A DNA stretch of 64,000 nucleotides. It comes from Ancylostoma caninum (taxonomy: Eukaryota; Nematoda; Chromadorea; Rhabditida; Ancylostomatidae). This document shows positions 26,601-38,028 of this stretch, piece after piece; positions within the stretch are counted from its first letter, which is position 1; every line of letters begins with the position of its first letter. The translations under genes were made by a program, and so were the position numbers. The stretch is from NCBI GenBank assembly GCA_037903475.1, contig JBAJFG010000102.1:1204001-1268000 (forward strand), read 5' to 3'. The notes beneath the pieces were generated by a model. It saw only the letters and a program-made list of their open reading frames with translations. It was not told the origin of the DNA and ran no database searches.

Positions 26601-29318
26601 TCACAGGAGGAGATGCTGAAATCATCAATGATAACGCGGTAGAGACCGCAAAGAACGAACAGGGGATTCAATCTCGGGTGAAAATGGGTCAAAAATAAAA
26701 TAATAACTAGGTATGACGAGAATCTTCCAGAAAAATACATTTTATCCTCGTAATCCCAATGTACCTACATATTTCGACCGCAAACACTCTATCTAGATAG
26801 AATTCTGGATTTTGGGCTGTATGACACACTGTCAGAGCACTCGTTCTTCTGAGTTAAATACACTCAACTGTTAGAATTTAAGGTATTTTTAAGAAAAGCA
26901 CCCTATTCAGCTGTAATTTTGGAATTTTCGCAGTTGATACACAGTCAGAACACTCGTTCTTCTGTGTGAAATACACTCAGATGTTAGATTTTGACATACA
27001 TAGTGTGCTCTGTCCAGCACAGCTTCAAACAATCTTCAATCCTGGCCTGTATGCATAATTAAGATTACCCAGGGTAAATGTGCTGACTCCCTTGTCAACG
27101 ATGGGTAAATTTGTGTGGTGTTAACACGCTTATCCCGGATTTCAAGGAATTTCAGCATCGAAATCAAATTGAAATCTATGATTTGAACTGTTCGTTAGAA
27201 TTCATTTCAATCCGAAGCGGAATCCCATTTCCTGAAGGGCGATTAATCAGTTTCCATACTGTCTGGAGCGGAACCTCACACAATCATAACGTTAGTTAGA
27301 AGGGTAATTTTCAACAAACCTAATAGTTACTAACAATTTTTCGCGATTTCCAGAAGAAAAAAAACGAGTATAAGAACCTGAACAGTTGCCAGAACAGAGC
27401 CGTTTTTTTAAATTATTAATTGTATGAAAGAATCGAATCAAAATAAAAGAAAGTACGAAATTACGCAAGGGAAGAGAGAAAAAGACAACACCGAAAGCCA
27501 CAAGTTATCAAGTCCTGGCCCACTCTTTCTGCGGAGAATTTGTCCGACTTGATGGGGGAAAATATCAAATTTATGGAAAATATGCTCACCATCAATGTTG
27601 TGTAGGTCGCGTGTATGTGTAGGCTTACCCCAAAACACCGAAATTCCCCGCCCAATCGTTGCATGCTCGGAAAATTCCCAACAATCAAAACGTTTTGCCA
27701 CGGCAACCGTGAGCCATCAAAAATGAAGAAAATGCTTGCCGTTCCACCCGCATAAGCTGGGACCAATTGACTGAAAGAGAGGCGATGAAATTTCATAGCC
27801 CACAATCCTAAAAACACTAATTCAATTCGAAGAAAAATCAACAGGTTCCTGACACGTTGACTCATCCATTTGAGGACCAGAATTTGGTCCTTTTATGCCA
27901 TAAGGACAGCAGTATCGTTCAGGAAACCTGTTTGGAGCAATAATCGCGAAAAATCTCTATAGAATTCAGAAAGATAAGCGAAAATTGGGTATGTTCTATA
28001 ATTTAACGTTCGGATACTAGACTGACAAATTGCAGGGTATAAACCTGAGGATATCCTTGGATAAACAATAAAAAAGCGAATTTGCTAACCGATTCTGGCT
28101 AATGATTCGGGTTAACTTCATGGAAAAGCCAAAAAAGCCATAAAAGCGAGTTTTTCTAGGTCAAAAACATATATAGAAACAGCTGCAACGGAATATTCGC
28201 ACAAAAACGAATGAAAAAAGTGAATTCGAGGACTCCAGAGGCCGTATACATCATTGATATTAGCCGTGTTAAGCGTGTTATCACCACGCGAACTTACCCA
28301 TCGTTAACACTCGCGTCGATACATTTACCCTGGGTAATCTCAATGATGCATTCAGGCGCAGGTCAGACGCTTATGAAAGAATGAACTCGTACAATTTCTG
28401 TTCTCACTATGAGTCGAATATTCGATATTCGAGCGATATAACACATCTTTCGGATTCTATTTATAATAGAAAGCAATCTAGTACGGCAAGGACTTTTTTT
28501 ACTCGATAAAAAGGCTGCTCATTGCGGAGACCTTAAGAATAGGATTCTCTGAAAGCCCTGATTTCATGAAATAATTAGGTGAGGTTCCAATAAACGAGAA
28601 CTAAAATAAAAACTGAGAAGGAGATGAGACCCGAAAACTGATCCGGAAAATCCCTGAAATAATAGACCAACATCATTCATTTCGGAGGCCATATTCAAGC
28701 ACGCCTACCAGAAACTACAGAAAATCTGAGAAGAAAACAGGATAAATATTTCTAAAATAGTTTTCAAGGACAAAAAAAAACGGCTAGTGCCTTCCCAAAT
28801 AAGTGAATGTTCATGTAATTTGTTGGTTACGCTTACAAATTAGCATCTAACACGCAGACAACTGGCAGTTGACCAGCGAATTTCAAAAGATTTCAGTTAA
28901 TCAAGTGATATAGCAGCTTGGATAGTGATGTCCATACTATACAGCAATTACTGGAGTAAAGAATAACAGAAAGATTCAACGAGATACGTGACGTCATCAA
29001 ATTTCAGCTCGCGAAACCGGCTACTCCGTGGGAAAACCACAAAATGGAGGCCCGATCCCTGATGCTGGTGGCATGCGAAAACAAGTGCAAACTTAATTAT
29101 CCACGAACATATTCCAGGAATTTCATGCATAAATCGACAAATCAATAACGGAAAAACCGAAGACTCACCGTAATATGCCTTGAGGGGCTTTGCGGCGATG
29201 CGCCGCGTTGTTGCGCTGCGGTTACGGCGGCCATTCGGCGATGATAATCACAATAGGATTTCTCACAGCCTTCTGTAACATAGACTTCATAGTCGCGAAT
29301 CAACGGTAACGACAACAT
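11653..29318 (-). CDS. RILP/RILPL-like Rab-effector protein with RH1 and RH2 regions, 9 exons
   Basis: Exons, in transcription order: 29318-29169, 23416-23318, 18879-18736, 17454-17310, 17039-16924, 16827-16712, 15799-15709, 15644-15496, 11779-11653. The phases agree throughout and give 378 residues. RH1 begins at about residue 51 (VVDVYDLAASIG, then RGIMPK) and runs into a coiled coil in exons 3-7. RH2 lies at about 288-325 (DEPRFTLAELREVLQEKN). The C-terminal tail has YGPLPREPDEKLYPW and KDSGVRRL, typical of the RILP/JIP group. Members bind activated or phosphorylated Rab GTPases and link lysosomes or other vesicles to dynein; they are cytosolic and attach to membranes. The start ATG at 29318-29316 opens a 50-residue first exon. 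Intron 2 has a GCAAGT donor, so it appears to be GC-AG. RH1 and RH2 assignments are firm; RILP versus RILPL is not. Confidence 0.92.
12356..12438. repeat. GGTAAAC foldback repeat, copy 2
   Basis: The left arm is CCCAGGGTAAACGTGTTGAC, followed by a spacer with CAAATTTACCC, and the right side decays to a short GAGGTAAATCC. It has the same architecture as the better-preserved copy at 20523-20603. Confidence 0.55.
12738..13915. mobile_element. non-autonomous interspersed element containing a tandem array
   Basis: The left end carries TACCCGGCTTCGCTCGGGT. The right end carries GTTTGGTCCCGATCGG, then CATACATA and ACACAC microsatellite units, then ACAGACATTC and TTTATATATAGAG. These end motifs resemble the 3' ends of RTE-type LINE and SINE families in many animals (recollection, not checked). 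The interior is replaced by a ~116-bp tandem repeat. Confidence 0.5.
12930..13760. repeat. ~116-bp tandem repeat, about 7 units
   Basis: The word TTATCATATTCGTG recurs at 13179, 13295, 13411, 13528 and 13645, with diverged versions near 12940 and 13067. Unit spacing is therefore 112-127 bases and mostly 116-117. Central units are nearly identical and outer ones diverge. Because the unit is close to a multiple of three, it gives a spurious 187-residue repetitive frame on the minus strand. Confidence 0.9.
14030..14145 (+). mobile_element. probable non-LTR retrotransposon 3' tail
   Basis: A pyrimidine-rich segment is followed by GATAAGTGCGCACCTGGAG and a terminal run of AAATAAACAAATAAAATAAAT. 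A terminal (AAATA)n tail of this kind is typical of CR1/RTE LINE insertions. A similar tail occurs at 58745-58780. No coding sequence remains. Confidence 0.35.
19865..20280 (+). pseudogene. unrecognised coding-like segment with an in-frame stop
   Basis: On the plus strand one frame is open from about 19865 and includes FTEMKFMRNDVIAP, NTIILYRTPDGADIFFG and KASPVVKGGG. A TGA at about 20056 follows, and the same frame continues with VMDDVSTGDITHVQ and NAWLHPE. A 46-base intron-like piece (GTAAGC to TATGTAG, from about 20138) comes next. Third codon positions are rich in C and G, unlike the surrounding intron. A GTGAGT donor overlaps the TGA, so the stop could instead lie just inside an intron. 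I do not recognise the protein. It may be a nested gene, a captured fragment or a pseudogene. Confidence 0.35.
20523..20603. repeat. GGTAAAC foldback repeat, best copy
   Basis: Left arm GATTACCCAAGGTAAACGTG and right arm ACATGTTTACCTTGGGTAATC are near-perfect inverted repeats of about 24 bases around a 35-base spacer. It is flanked by ATTCA and CAATGATGCAT. Confidence 0.8.
20623..20705. repeat. GGTAAAC foldback repeat, diverged neighbour copy
   Basis: ATGGGTGAACATGCTGAC begins the left arm, and TTTACAATGAGTAATC ends the right. It lies next to the copy at 20523-20603 and is more decayed. Confidence 0.5.
21648..21740. repeat. GGTAAAC foldback repeat, copy 5
   Basis: The left arm GATTACCCATGGTAAGCGTG follows the same ATTCA flank. 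The right part ends with ATCAACATGTTTATCC. Confidence 0.55.
22638..23039 (+). CDS. possible nested single-exon ORF with Cys/His clusters, function unknown
   Basis: An ATG-initiated frame of 133 residues lies antisense inside intron 2 of the RILP-like gene. It contains RCPCCFAF, HNHPPD and FCKTLNCPVHRN, which could form a small zinc-binding fold; HNHPP-type motifs occur in FLYWCH/WRKY-like fingers, but the full pattern is not there. No introns or poly(A) signal are evident. It could be a genuine small gene, a fragment of a transposon-encoded protein, or chance. Confidence 0.25.
   Translation: MDEVQDMPFLEFLFSSTSQQLIKQTTDFVAAHYVHDYIQRCPCCFAFSDVPSQSAPGKVHNHPPDIFNPSFCKTLNCPVHRNRNSANFCLPSNPAALFLHIHSVEIAPLLSLTTARVQFFWKIVPVVRHVQRT
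26823..26992. repeat. direct duplication of ~56 bases
   Basis: CACTCGTTCTTCTGAGTTAA with flanking sequence at 26823-26878 recurs with few changes at 26937-26992, a period of about 114 bases. Confidence 0.7.
27060..27140. repeat. GGTAAAC foldback repeat, copy 6
   Basis: The left arm is GATTACCCAGGGTAAATGTG, followed by GTCAACGATGGGTAAATTTG and GTTAACACGCTTATCCCGG. The inner inverted structure is partly decayed. Confidence 0.55.
28262..28344. repeat. GGTAAAC foldback repeat, copy 7
   Basis: The left arm is eroded (GTTAAGCGTGTTATCACC). The right arm CATTTACCCTGGGTAATC is intact and is followed by the CAATGATGCATTCAG flank also seen at the best copy. Confidence 0.55.
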
Positions 29319-32300
29319 TTCGTGTCGCGTCGTAGTAGGCTGCTTGTGACGATCAATAGCGATCAATAGCGATCAATAGCGAATTTTTCCGTTCACAATG
29401 CAGAACCGGTTACGTATCAGACGGCAATGGAAGCAGTACAGGTATTTATAGGAGAATAGGTGGACTGCCACGTGCACAGCTGGGGGCAGGCAGATTGATG
29501 GGATGATTCACCAACGGGTAGAATAGTCTTAGGTCCAGGGCAGAATCGCTACAGTAACCAGGCGGGATTGTCCTCCGGGACGAAGCGCTTCCCAGAACAA
29601 TGCTCAGCTGGATCGTAATGTTGTGTTTTTGCCGGATTCAGTATGTTGCCGCGTATCGATTGATGACGCGTCTGAACTGCGTGCGACTTGAACGAAACGC
29701 AACCCGCTCAACGACGACGGCGACGACGACGTGCAGTAGCAGCCAGAAAAGGTCTGCGGCTGGGACTGGGCTGCGCTACGGCTGGCTGGATGGCGGGCGA
29801 GTGGGTGGGGCGCGGCCCTTAAAGACGCCGCCTGCAAGGTGTTGGTGGTGGCGGTGGTGGTGGACGTGACTCAGTTCGTCACTTCTTCCGAGGTTTGACT
29901 CAGGCTCTGCACAGCTCTACCTCAATAGCACCGATCATCTCTTATTAAAGGACCGGACAACTGTCCAAACATACAGTGAGATGACTCATCGAGCCGCTGC
30001 CCTGCACAATGAACGAACAGCCCCTTCAAGGTGTGCTAACTGTCACAAATGCCCCATTTATGCAAAGCGATGTCGCCTTAGTCACTCTGCTGCGCTAAGT
30101 CATCTTTCCAGCCGAATTCTAACGAGAACGGCGGAAAAGCCTTCGGGCTTCGAAGCCGTTCGGAGGGGCCTATTTCGATTAGGTTCGACGCCCCACAAAG
30201 AAAAAAAAACGCGCTCTGCCCCGCACAACATCAATTTCGGTATTGGAAGTGACGAGAGAATTTTTCACAGCAGTGCACGTTGATGAAAGGGATTCAAAAC
30301 AGGTTCAAAGCTCAATTAAGAAATCCCAGGGCTTCCGGACGAGTTTCCCTACCAATTTCATATGTGACTAAATTGCATACCAGTACAATTTATATCGCGA
30401 TGTAATTAACCAGTAATGCCACCGAAATTGGTCTCATAAATGTTAATAGTTGATTATGTTTTTCATTGAGTCACGATCCTTGAACGAGTTTACTGCCTAC
30501 GGGGCCGGCTTCTGATTAGGTGAGATTTTCAAGGGAAAAACCTATATACGTAACCGATACTTTGTCCAAAAAGAGCAGGGTGTAATAAATACTGGTTTCT
30601 AGAGAGGATGGACGAGTTTTTCTGCTCAAAGGATGGGCAAAAATTGGGTTTTTTAGAAAGAAAACATTGTGTACCACAACAATGGAGTGACGTTATAAAG
30701 TTATTTACATAATAATAATAATACAAAGATGAAGCAATAGTGTTCTAACAGAAATCTGCATCATCTTCGCCAACCAATCCTGTCTCAGTATGGCTTCAAG
30801 CCAAACACACAGCCAATCACAGTATACAATGCACCACCAATCACATAATTAGCCGCAGTAGTAATGCTTGGACAAAATTACAAAAAAAGGATCATTTAAA
30901 TACTTTCCGTCAACAAAAGAAAAGCCAAAGTCGGGCACAGAAAAGAGAACCATTCCGTGCGCGGAGAATGGCCACCGAGTTTGCAGTTGAATAAGTTTTT
31001 CTGCTATTAGCATCTCCTTTTTCTGGGTGTCACACTGAGAATAAGATATGATCGCATATCAAGGTAAAGAGCATGGCATATTATAAGGCAGAAAGTGAGC
31101 TGGAGACTCCCGGGGCGGAGCCTATCCATGCACTTATCTCATTAGCTTCATAGAAACTGCGAAATGCCAAGAAATAAAAAGCGCCTTTTTTGGAAGTGTG
31201 TAACAATTCTGTTATACTTCGAGGTGCTCTCGACGAAGATAGGTCAGGTAAATAGTGTGGAGAAAGGGCGGAGCGTAGCCATCAACGCTTTACAACATTT
31301 TTGTTAAGCCATCTACAGCAACAGCGACGCGAAAGAACATGTTTGAACAAATTTTCCGCTCACCGCCTCAGAATCCGAAAAAAAAAACTTTATAGGCCTC
31401 TCCCTTCTTTTTTCCTGTATTTTTCCTCATTTTCAACAAACATATCCGTACTATCAATCAAAATTATTGATTAGCAGGAACATCGACCAAGACAAATCGA
31501 GCAAATCCACGGAAACTGCAGCAGCGCTCAGCCGTCTAAAGCAGTGACAAACAAAGCGAGCGACGTGATTAGATTAGTGCTGGCGACCGAGTTTCAAAGA
31601 ACCTGTCGAGATATCCAAGACCAAAAAGGGATCCCAAAAATAATGTTATTATAGAACAGGTCAAGGATGATAAGAAGGAATGTTTGTGGATAGTCCTACC
31701 ACCATTCGTTCCATAATAAAGGGTGATATTCGCGTATGGGGAGAAATATGAATAATAAATTTCGAAAACCAGATTTCTCGGGACCGAATTCAGTACGAAT
31801 GTGCACAGCAGCAAAAAAACGGAGTTACAGATGGATGCCTAATTTTTGAAAGATCATAAACTTCCAAGGAAAGCTCAGGCAGCGTAATAATATAGAGCTA
31901 GCCGCTCCAGTGAAAGCATATACATATTTTGAGGAAGAGCCTGTGATCTGTGTAAATGTAATATGAGAAGCCTAGGGACAACGGGAGATGAGGAGAGCGT
32001 AGAGCGAAAAGGAAAACTTTGGAAAACAACACTTGTGAATAGATTGAGCTGCTTATAATCTAGGAGACGTGGGAGGCAACAACAGAGCGCGAGCTACGGA
32101 CGACAAAAGCAGTAGCAACGGCACAATACCTTGCTATCGTGCTCCAAACAACTTTTTTTTTTCAACAATATCAAGAACATCAATCAAAGATCCATGAATT
32201 TGTGACCTTTTTAATCTTCATTTTGTCCCCTCGAGTGATTATTTACCAAAATAAATAAAATTCTCACTGATGAGTGGCTTCTTCCCTTTTTGCGGTTTCG

Positions 32301-33563
32301 ATTACCACGGTAACTTTTAACCCAATCAATTTTCCAGTAAACATCCAAAGCCGATAACCATGCCTGCTTTGCACTGCAGCACGGTTGCATATTACCAAAA
32401 CGCTATAAAAACGGCAAAATATTCAAAATTAATGCATGTGAAGGAAAGTGCTAAGCCGAAAATTGACACCCATCACCAAATGTGTTAGAAAAACTCGATT
32501 TCAAGCCCAGTGGCCCTCAAACACATCTCCTATACAACAAGATGGGGTGCTAAAGGCTTCAAGGGTCCCACAATAAATCAATAATGGATCGTTTGCCACG
32601 TAAATTTTTCAATTATCGGAGAGGCTCAACAGGAAAAAGATGTGCGTGAAAAACTAGCATGAAACGTGTTTGCTGAGCACTTGGTAAACGACTCAAGGGC
32701 GATGCACAATCGAAAAACACGTTAAACGTGTTCACCACGCAAACGCTGCACACTTTTTACAGTGCAATAAACTCTGAACTCAATGACATACATCTGTGAA
32801 CGCAAACATGCATGCAAAATGTATGCAAAACAGCGAAGAACATATCTGCAAGGACAAAGACACATGGATAAATGTAGGTCCTTCACAGGGGGCAGATTCC
32901 ATTATGTTTCAAGTAGAGGTTCATTTTTACACTATCCTTAGAAACCATTTGGTTGGATGCAATACAAAACAAAAGAATCACATCCAGAATCGCGTTGAAA
33001 TCTAAATATATCCCAGATTCTGAGTAAACTGGCGAGATTTATTCACATATACACGTTCCCTGGTTGTGAAATGAACGAACCGTTGACAATGCGCCCATTA
33101 GTATATGTTCTACGGCAACGTGTTGCGATATTTTCAAATCCTGTTAATCCCTAAATCCGTAACTTCATCACAAGGATAGCTGTTACGCGTTAATGCGCCA
33201 ATTCGTTACGTTAGAACTCACATCACTGATTTCGACGTATAATTTCAGGAACGACAGAAAAATTAAGTTCAAAATTTTAAAGGTTATTCTGACGCCTCTA
33301 ATCTTCCAAACTATTCTTTTTTTAATCTTTTCACTCAATTATTCACGGACTTTATAGAACACCTTTTACGTAAAAAGCAAAAGTACCAGCAACAAGAGAT
33401 GAGGCACTCAAGAAGCGTCGCTGTCCCCTTAAGCTCGTAAAAGGAAAGGAGCCCAGGAAACATTCAATTTGTTCAATTTAGGAACAACCCGTCTCTCTAA
33501 TCGGAATCTTTTTCGATGAAAAAACAGCTGTAACTTCAACTACTATTGCAGCTTCTTCGTATA
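29319..33563. other. region upstream of the RILP-like gene, no recognised gene
   Basis: Directly upstream of the RILP-like start are three tandem copies of GATCAATAGC (29351-29380) and a locally GC-rich stretch with CGACGACGG units (about 29700-29850), a plausible promoter area. Farther out there is only AT-rich sequence without supportable exons. Confidence 0.5.
29351..29380. repeat. three tandem 10-bp units
   Basis: GATCAATAGC is repeated three times head to tail about 35-65 bases upstream of the RILP-like start codon, in its 5' UTR or promoter. Confidence 0.85.
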
Positions 33564-34818
33564 TTGGGTTGTAGGGGAAGTTCTCGCGGTTTTGAAAAGG
33601 GTGAATTTTGTAACCCCACGCTGCCTTTAAGCGACCTGCCTTTTGTATATAAAAGGAGGCCAGGTAAGTGCAAGTTTATTGTTATCATCACCTGCAAACT
33701 CCTGCACAATCCCATCCAGGAATATGGAACTTTCAACGCAGAACTTTTGCCACATTTCAATATATGCCTTCAAATCTGATGATTCAGCAGACGCAACCAG
33801 TTGTCGCACTAATGCTGTATTCGGGAATGGTACAGCGTCCAAACGCATTGCACGAGATTGGTCCAGACACCTTCCTGTTGTCGATTTCAACCTCAACGTT
33901 TCCGCACGGTTGGGATGCGCATCCGAAATAGACAATGATCGATTGCAGCAGTTTATGGATTCAGATCCATGGCGAACTATGCATGAAAAGACGCAAGTCT
34001 TGGATGTTCACTTTCGCCTGTTCGCCGACCATCTGCGTCAGTTGGGCAAGGTAAAAAAAATTATCATAGTGAGCGATCATGATCTGACCGGGTGCGATCT
34101 CCAGCACTGTGCAGAGGTGGCTGCTGAATTGCCCTCATACAGAAGCATTAGAAACTAGGTGAAGTCCATCTTCACAGGAGATGAGAAGTTGTGTCTGTGC
34201 GTCAACACCAAACACCGTCGACATTGAGTTGACAAGGATGAGCAGCCTGAACCGCAACCGAAGACGGGTGATCACCCTCTGAAGGTCGTGGTCACAGCTT
34301 GTTGTGACAGCAAAGGCATCGTCCCTACTCCATCGCGCTACTGCCACGCGACACTGCTCTCATAGTAGACCTCCGCTATCAGAAGCCAGATAGATTGGCC
34401 GCAAAAAATAGCAGAAAAGAGTCCGAATCACGGCAAGATCCGATTTCTACACGACAATGCTGGTCCACATATTGAAAGTGTGACTCGCCAGAAGCTACCC
34501 GGCTTTGAGTGACAAGCGCTGACTTACATAATGTACAGCCCTTACCTTGCTTCGGAAGATGACCTACTTCTGTCCTTCTCTAATCCCACATAAGGAAGAG
34601 CGTTCGATGACGAAGATAACTTCGATCGCTGTCTGGGCAACTTTTCCGACTCAATGCCAAAACATTTCTGAGTCGAGGGCATCGAAAAGCCTTGAAAATG
34701 GGCGAAGAGTGGTAGTACGTAACGGTGATTTATACATTTCATAATGTGCTTTCCTTCCTTGAAAAGTCAAGAAAATGAACTGTTTCAAGAACTTTTCAGA
34801 ACTTTCCCTACAACCTAA
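33564..34818 (+). mobile_element. mariner-family DNA transposon, full length but decayed
   Basis: The 5' terminal repeat begins TTGGGTTGTAGGGGAAGTTC at 33564, and the 3' end CCCTACAACCTAA at 34806-34818 is its inverted copy with about one mismatch in 13. A TA precedes the 5' end, as expected for mariner target duplication; the 3' TA appears mutated. The length of 1255 bases is normal for a complete mariner. The interior holds a decayed transposase. Confidence 0.88.
33735..34742 (+). pseudogene. decayed mariner transposase
   Basis: One frame carries family motifs in order: the N-terminal DNA-binding region (around NAVFGNGTASKR and EIDNDRLQQ), HLRQLGKVKK, the first catalytic Asp in FTGDEK (34168-34188), the second in LHDNAGPH (34447-34470), and the third region YLASEDD (about 34540). 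All lie in the same frame, interrupted by stops at 34156 (TAG), 34225 (TGA), 34363 and 34366 (TAG TAG), 34510 (TGA) and several more near the end. I saw no frameshift. The copy is clearly dead. Confidence 0.88.
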
Positions 34819-35120
34819 TCATTAATTCTCTATCCAATTACCACGAAATAGACGTTCCCTCCCAATGTCTGCACACTCCAAGAATCACATGCTCTTTCTA
34901 ATTTCTTTTCAACTACTTCTTTCATGTTTCCAGTTTCCTGATTTTTCTTGCCAACCGCACTTCCTACATGGGCTCAGCCAAGCACTAAACAAGGAAGCAA
35001 TTTTGATCAAACATAAGGCTTTTTTCAGTAGCTAAGCATAGCAGTGGAAATCATACTTAATGATTTGCACAGAGAGCTAACATGCTGGCATACTTTCATA
35101 TGATTACTGAATTATAATTA

Positions 35121-35162
35121 CGTTTTATAGTTTTCTCTTTACGTTTTATAGTTTTCTCTTTA
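35121..35162. repeat. 21-bp tandem duplication
   Basis: ACGTTTTATAGTTTTCTCTT plus one T occurs twice head to tail. Confidence 0.85.
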
Positions 35163-35407
35163 TAGAATAACCATTAACAAACATAACCGAAATGAATAAA
35201 ATACATTTTCGAAATACGAAAAAAGTGAAGCTTAGGAATTAAAAAGTATAACTACCAATAAAACTGAGAAAGCAGGCCCTGTTTCAAAAACCAAGACATC
35301 AAAAATGTCAAGGTTAATACTGAAATCGCCCCTGATTCAAGCTCTTTCAAGGAAAAAATCCACGAATCCATAAAACCCACCAGCGTCGTACTGTGAAGCA
35401 TAGTTCT

Positions 35408-35576
35408 AACCGAATATTCGTATTCGAATAATTATTCGGAAAATTCGAATATTCGAATATTCGAATAGTCGAATATTCGAGAATCCTCCAATATTCGAAC
35501 ATATTCGAATTCGAATATTCGACAGGTCGCACTATTCGAATATATTCGAATATTCGAAGCCCATATTCGATATTCG
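35408..35576. repeat. TTCGAATA palindromic octamer array, left
   Basis: A dense irregular array of TTCGAATA/ATTCGAAT words, each self-complementary around TTCGAA. The array can pair with itself or with the similar array at 36092-36262. Confidence 0.85.
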
Positions 35577-36091
35577 ATCGCCATTCAAAGCAAAAAACTA
35601 GCGTGTATCCTTTAGCGGTACTAGGGATGTAACCGGACAGCGTCAGCAACACAACTTTCGCATAAAATAAAGCAGATTATACGCATCATCACCACGATTA
35701 CGAAATATCTGCAGATCTGCAGTAAGGCACCATGAGAACAATAAGCTTTCAGAACATCGTAGTGTGTATGGTTGGTCTAAATTTTCCTCGTGCTACTTTT
35801 ATAGTATTTGCTCATTGTACCTTCTCTTCGCAACTAATTCCGTGCGTCCCGTACCCATTTCTCCATTCTCTTTTCCCCTTTGATATCTCGGCAAATGTCC
35901 CCACTTATGAGAGAGACCATAACTCCTGTTGTCGTCTTTCCTTGAGATACTTACTATTGAAGTTTTGCTTTCGTTGTTCTGTGCTAGGTTTACTGTCGAA
36001 GCTTTACGATGAAGAACGAACTGGTCACTTGAGACAAGCTTCTTTGATGTCAGGCGATATTCGCAGAGATTTCTCTAGCAAATGCTTCTCA

Positions 36092-36262
36092 AATATTCGA
36101 ACATTCGAATATTCGAATATTCGAGTATTCGAAACCCTCGATATTCGAATATTCGAATTCGAATACTTCTGACATTGGACGCTCGAATAATATTCATTCG
36201 TTCGAATGGTTTCTGAAGAGTCGAATATTCGATATTCGAATATTCGAAGCTCCTCTTCGAAT
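36092..36262. repeat. TTCGAATA palindromic octamer array, right
   Basis: Same word composition as the array at 35408-35576, about 500 bases away. The two may be the arms of one larger foldback element. Confidence 0.85.
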
Positions 36263-36690
36263 GTGTTAACTATAGCATATACCGTTTACGGCGACTATAA
36301 CCACATAGTAAAACCATCATATAACAGCTGTAATGATATCACAGCAGTCGACGATACATTTCCTACGACTGTGGATAAAACGAAAACCAAGGCAAGATCT
36401 GGGAACAACTGGTTGTCTTCTTCGGAATTGTCCCAATTACACATTTTTATGGGAAATTGGCGTTTCTGCAAACAACTGGTTACATCATTTCAGGTCAAGA
36501 CGGTGTCTTTAATGTTAGAAACAGTGCGGACCAAATAAACTAACGCTTCAGTTAATTTACGTGGATTATTTTGAATGTGCTTATTCATGAAATGCATTTA
36601 AGGTGCTCTCTACAAGGGTTTATGCAGTAAAACAGCACAGAACCAAAAGAATGGAACAGACAAAAACAACCGCGCCCAGATGAGTCATTC

Positions 36691-36770
36691 AAATTATCCA
36701 TGGTGAACGTGTTATTGTGCCTAAATTTGTCCTCTACCTGGCACCCGTCAACATGTTTACCCACAGATGA
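36691..36770. repeat. GGTAAAC foldback repeat, copy 8
   Basis: ATTATCCATGGTGAACGTG begins the left arm and GTCAACATGTTTACCC the right; the left flank is again TCATTCA. Confidence 0.55.
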
Positions 36771-36881
36771 CGTTATCTATATCCAGTTGCCACCCATGGG
36801 TAAGCATACCCATAGATATAAGATTAACCATCTTTAGAGTGAGGCATGAGGAATTAGGTCACCTACCCAGAGGACTTAGGC

Positions 36882-37100
36882 AGTGGTGGACGCAGAAAGT
36901 GCGCGGGAGGCAGGGGGGGGGGAGAACAACGGTGGGTCTCCGCCACTTTGTATGGAGAATAAAAATAATAAAAATACCAATTCACATTGAAAGTAAACTT
37001 GTGAACTTTCACTTATTTTATAAGGCAATTTCGAACCCCCCCCCCCCTCTCCCCCAACTCTATTACCGCCATTGGACATGGGGAGGGGAGGCAATATTGA
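36882..37100. mobile_element. MITE with mono-G/C tracts, copy 1
   Basis: CAGTGGTGGACGCAGAAA is followed by a G10 run (36913-36922), CTCCGCCACTTTGTATGG, an A/T-rich centre, CAATTTCGAA and a C12 run (37036-37047). A second copy with the same order of parts lies at 61912-62152. The CAGTGGCGGA start resembles hAT-like MITE ends (inference). Confidence 0.55.
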
Positions 37101-38028
37101 AGTTACTGGAAATCACAATTAAAACGCCCCGAGAAATTTCGCTACTAATTAACATGTGTTCGATTATTCAAATCACTCCAGAATTCGGAAAACATACGAA
37201 CACTCCAGAATTCGGAAAACATACGAATTGTTCGAGTATTCGAATATTCGATAGTTTGATTGAAGTGTTTGATTGGATATTTAAAGCACTGCCATTTTAT
37301 AAGTTCAGCTATTTGAATTCGTCAGAATATAGAGCTTTTCCATCGGCAGATTCATGATTTATTTCTTCACCATTGCTCCAATATTCAAAAAAAAAACCCC
37401 GAACACAGCTGTAGTTCCTGTGGTAGATCACAAAAAACCCCGCATGATTGGCTCACATCGGAGGCTCAAAAACAAACAGGAAATCACTTTCAAACATAAT
37501 GCAGTCATGTAGCTACCTCCACAACTCTGAAAAATCAGCTGATCGGATTTCACCCAATCAATATATAGCTTCTCAGCTGGCAGCTCTACTGTCCAGTGTT
37601 TTCCTGCAGCTCCATAGCGGTTGGTTTGTTTTGTGACTGAGAAGTCTTTCCGACAAATGCCATGAATAACATGATTCACATGTGTTTGTGGTGCGGCTGA
37701 CGATGAAATGAACCTGATGGCGAAGTCTATTTTCAGTTGTTGTGCCCATGGAAAATGAAGGGGTCCCTTGAGGATTTATACGAGTTTAAACATGTTCAAA
37801 TGCGAAAAATGCGAAAAACCATGAATGTAGCACTGAATCGAAGCATAAATGAAAAAGTTAGAGTACAGACGAGACCTGATCAGCTGATCCGCTGGCTCAC
37901 CCACGCAGGCGTGTATTAATTGAGCGCATGGCAATAGTAAACATCATGCAATAACGTATATGATCTCTGCGCCGCCGGACCAGAATCACATAAACCCCAC
38001 GAAATCTGATCCCCAGCGCTATTTTCTC

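Larger units (their letters stand above)
23417..29168. other. first intron of the RILP-like gene (5.75 kb)
   Basis: No nested exon could be supported. It contains GGTAAAC foldback copies (27060-27140 and 28262-28344), a direct duplication (26823-26878 and 26937-26992), a weak diverged ~350-base duplication at 25.2-25.8 kb, and TGACGTCA at 26538-26545 and 28989-28996. Confidence 0.6.

Noticed and set aside
30120..30200. GGTTCGACGCC resembling a tRNA B box
   Set aside because: No A box at the right distance and no acceptor stem.
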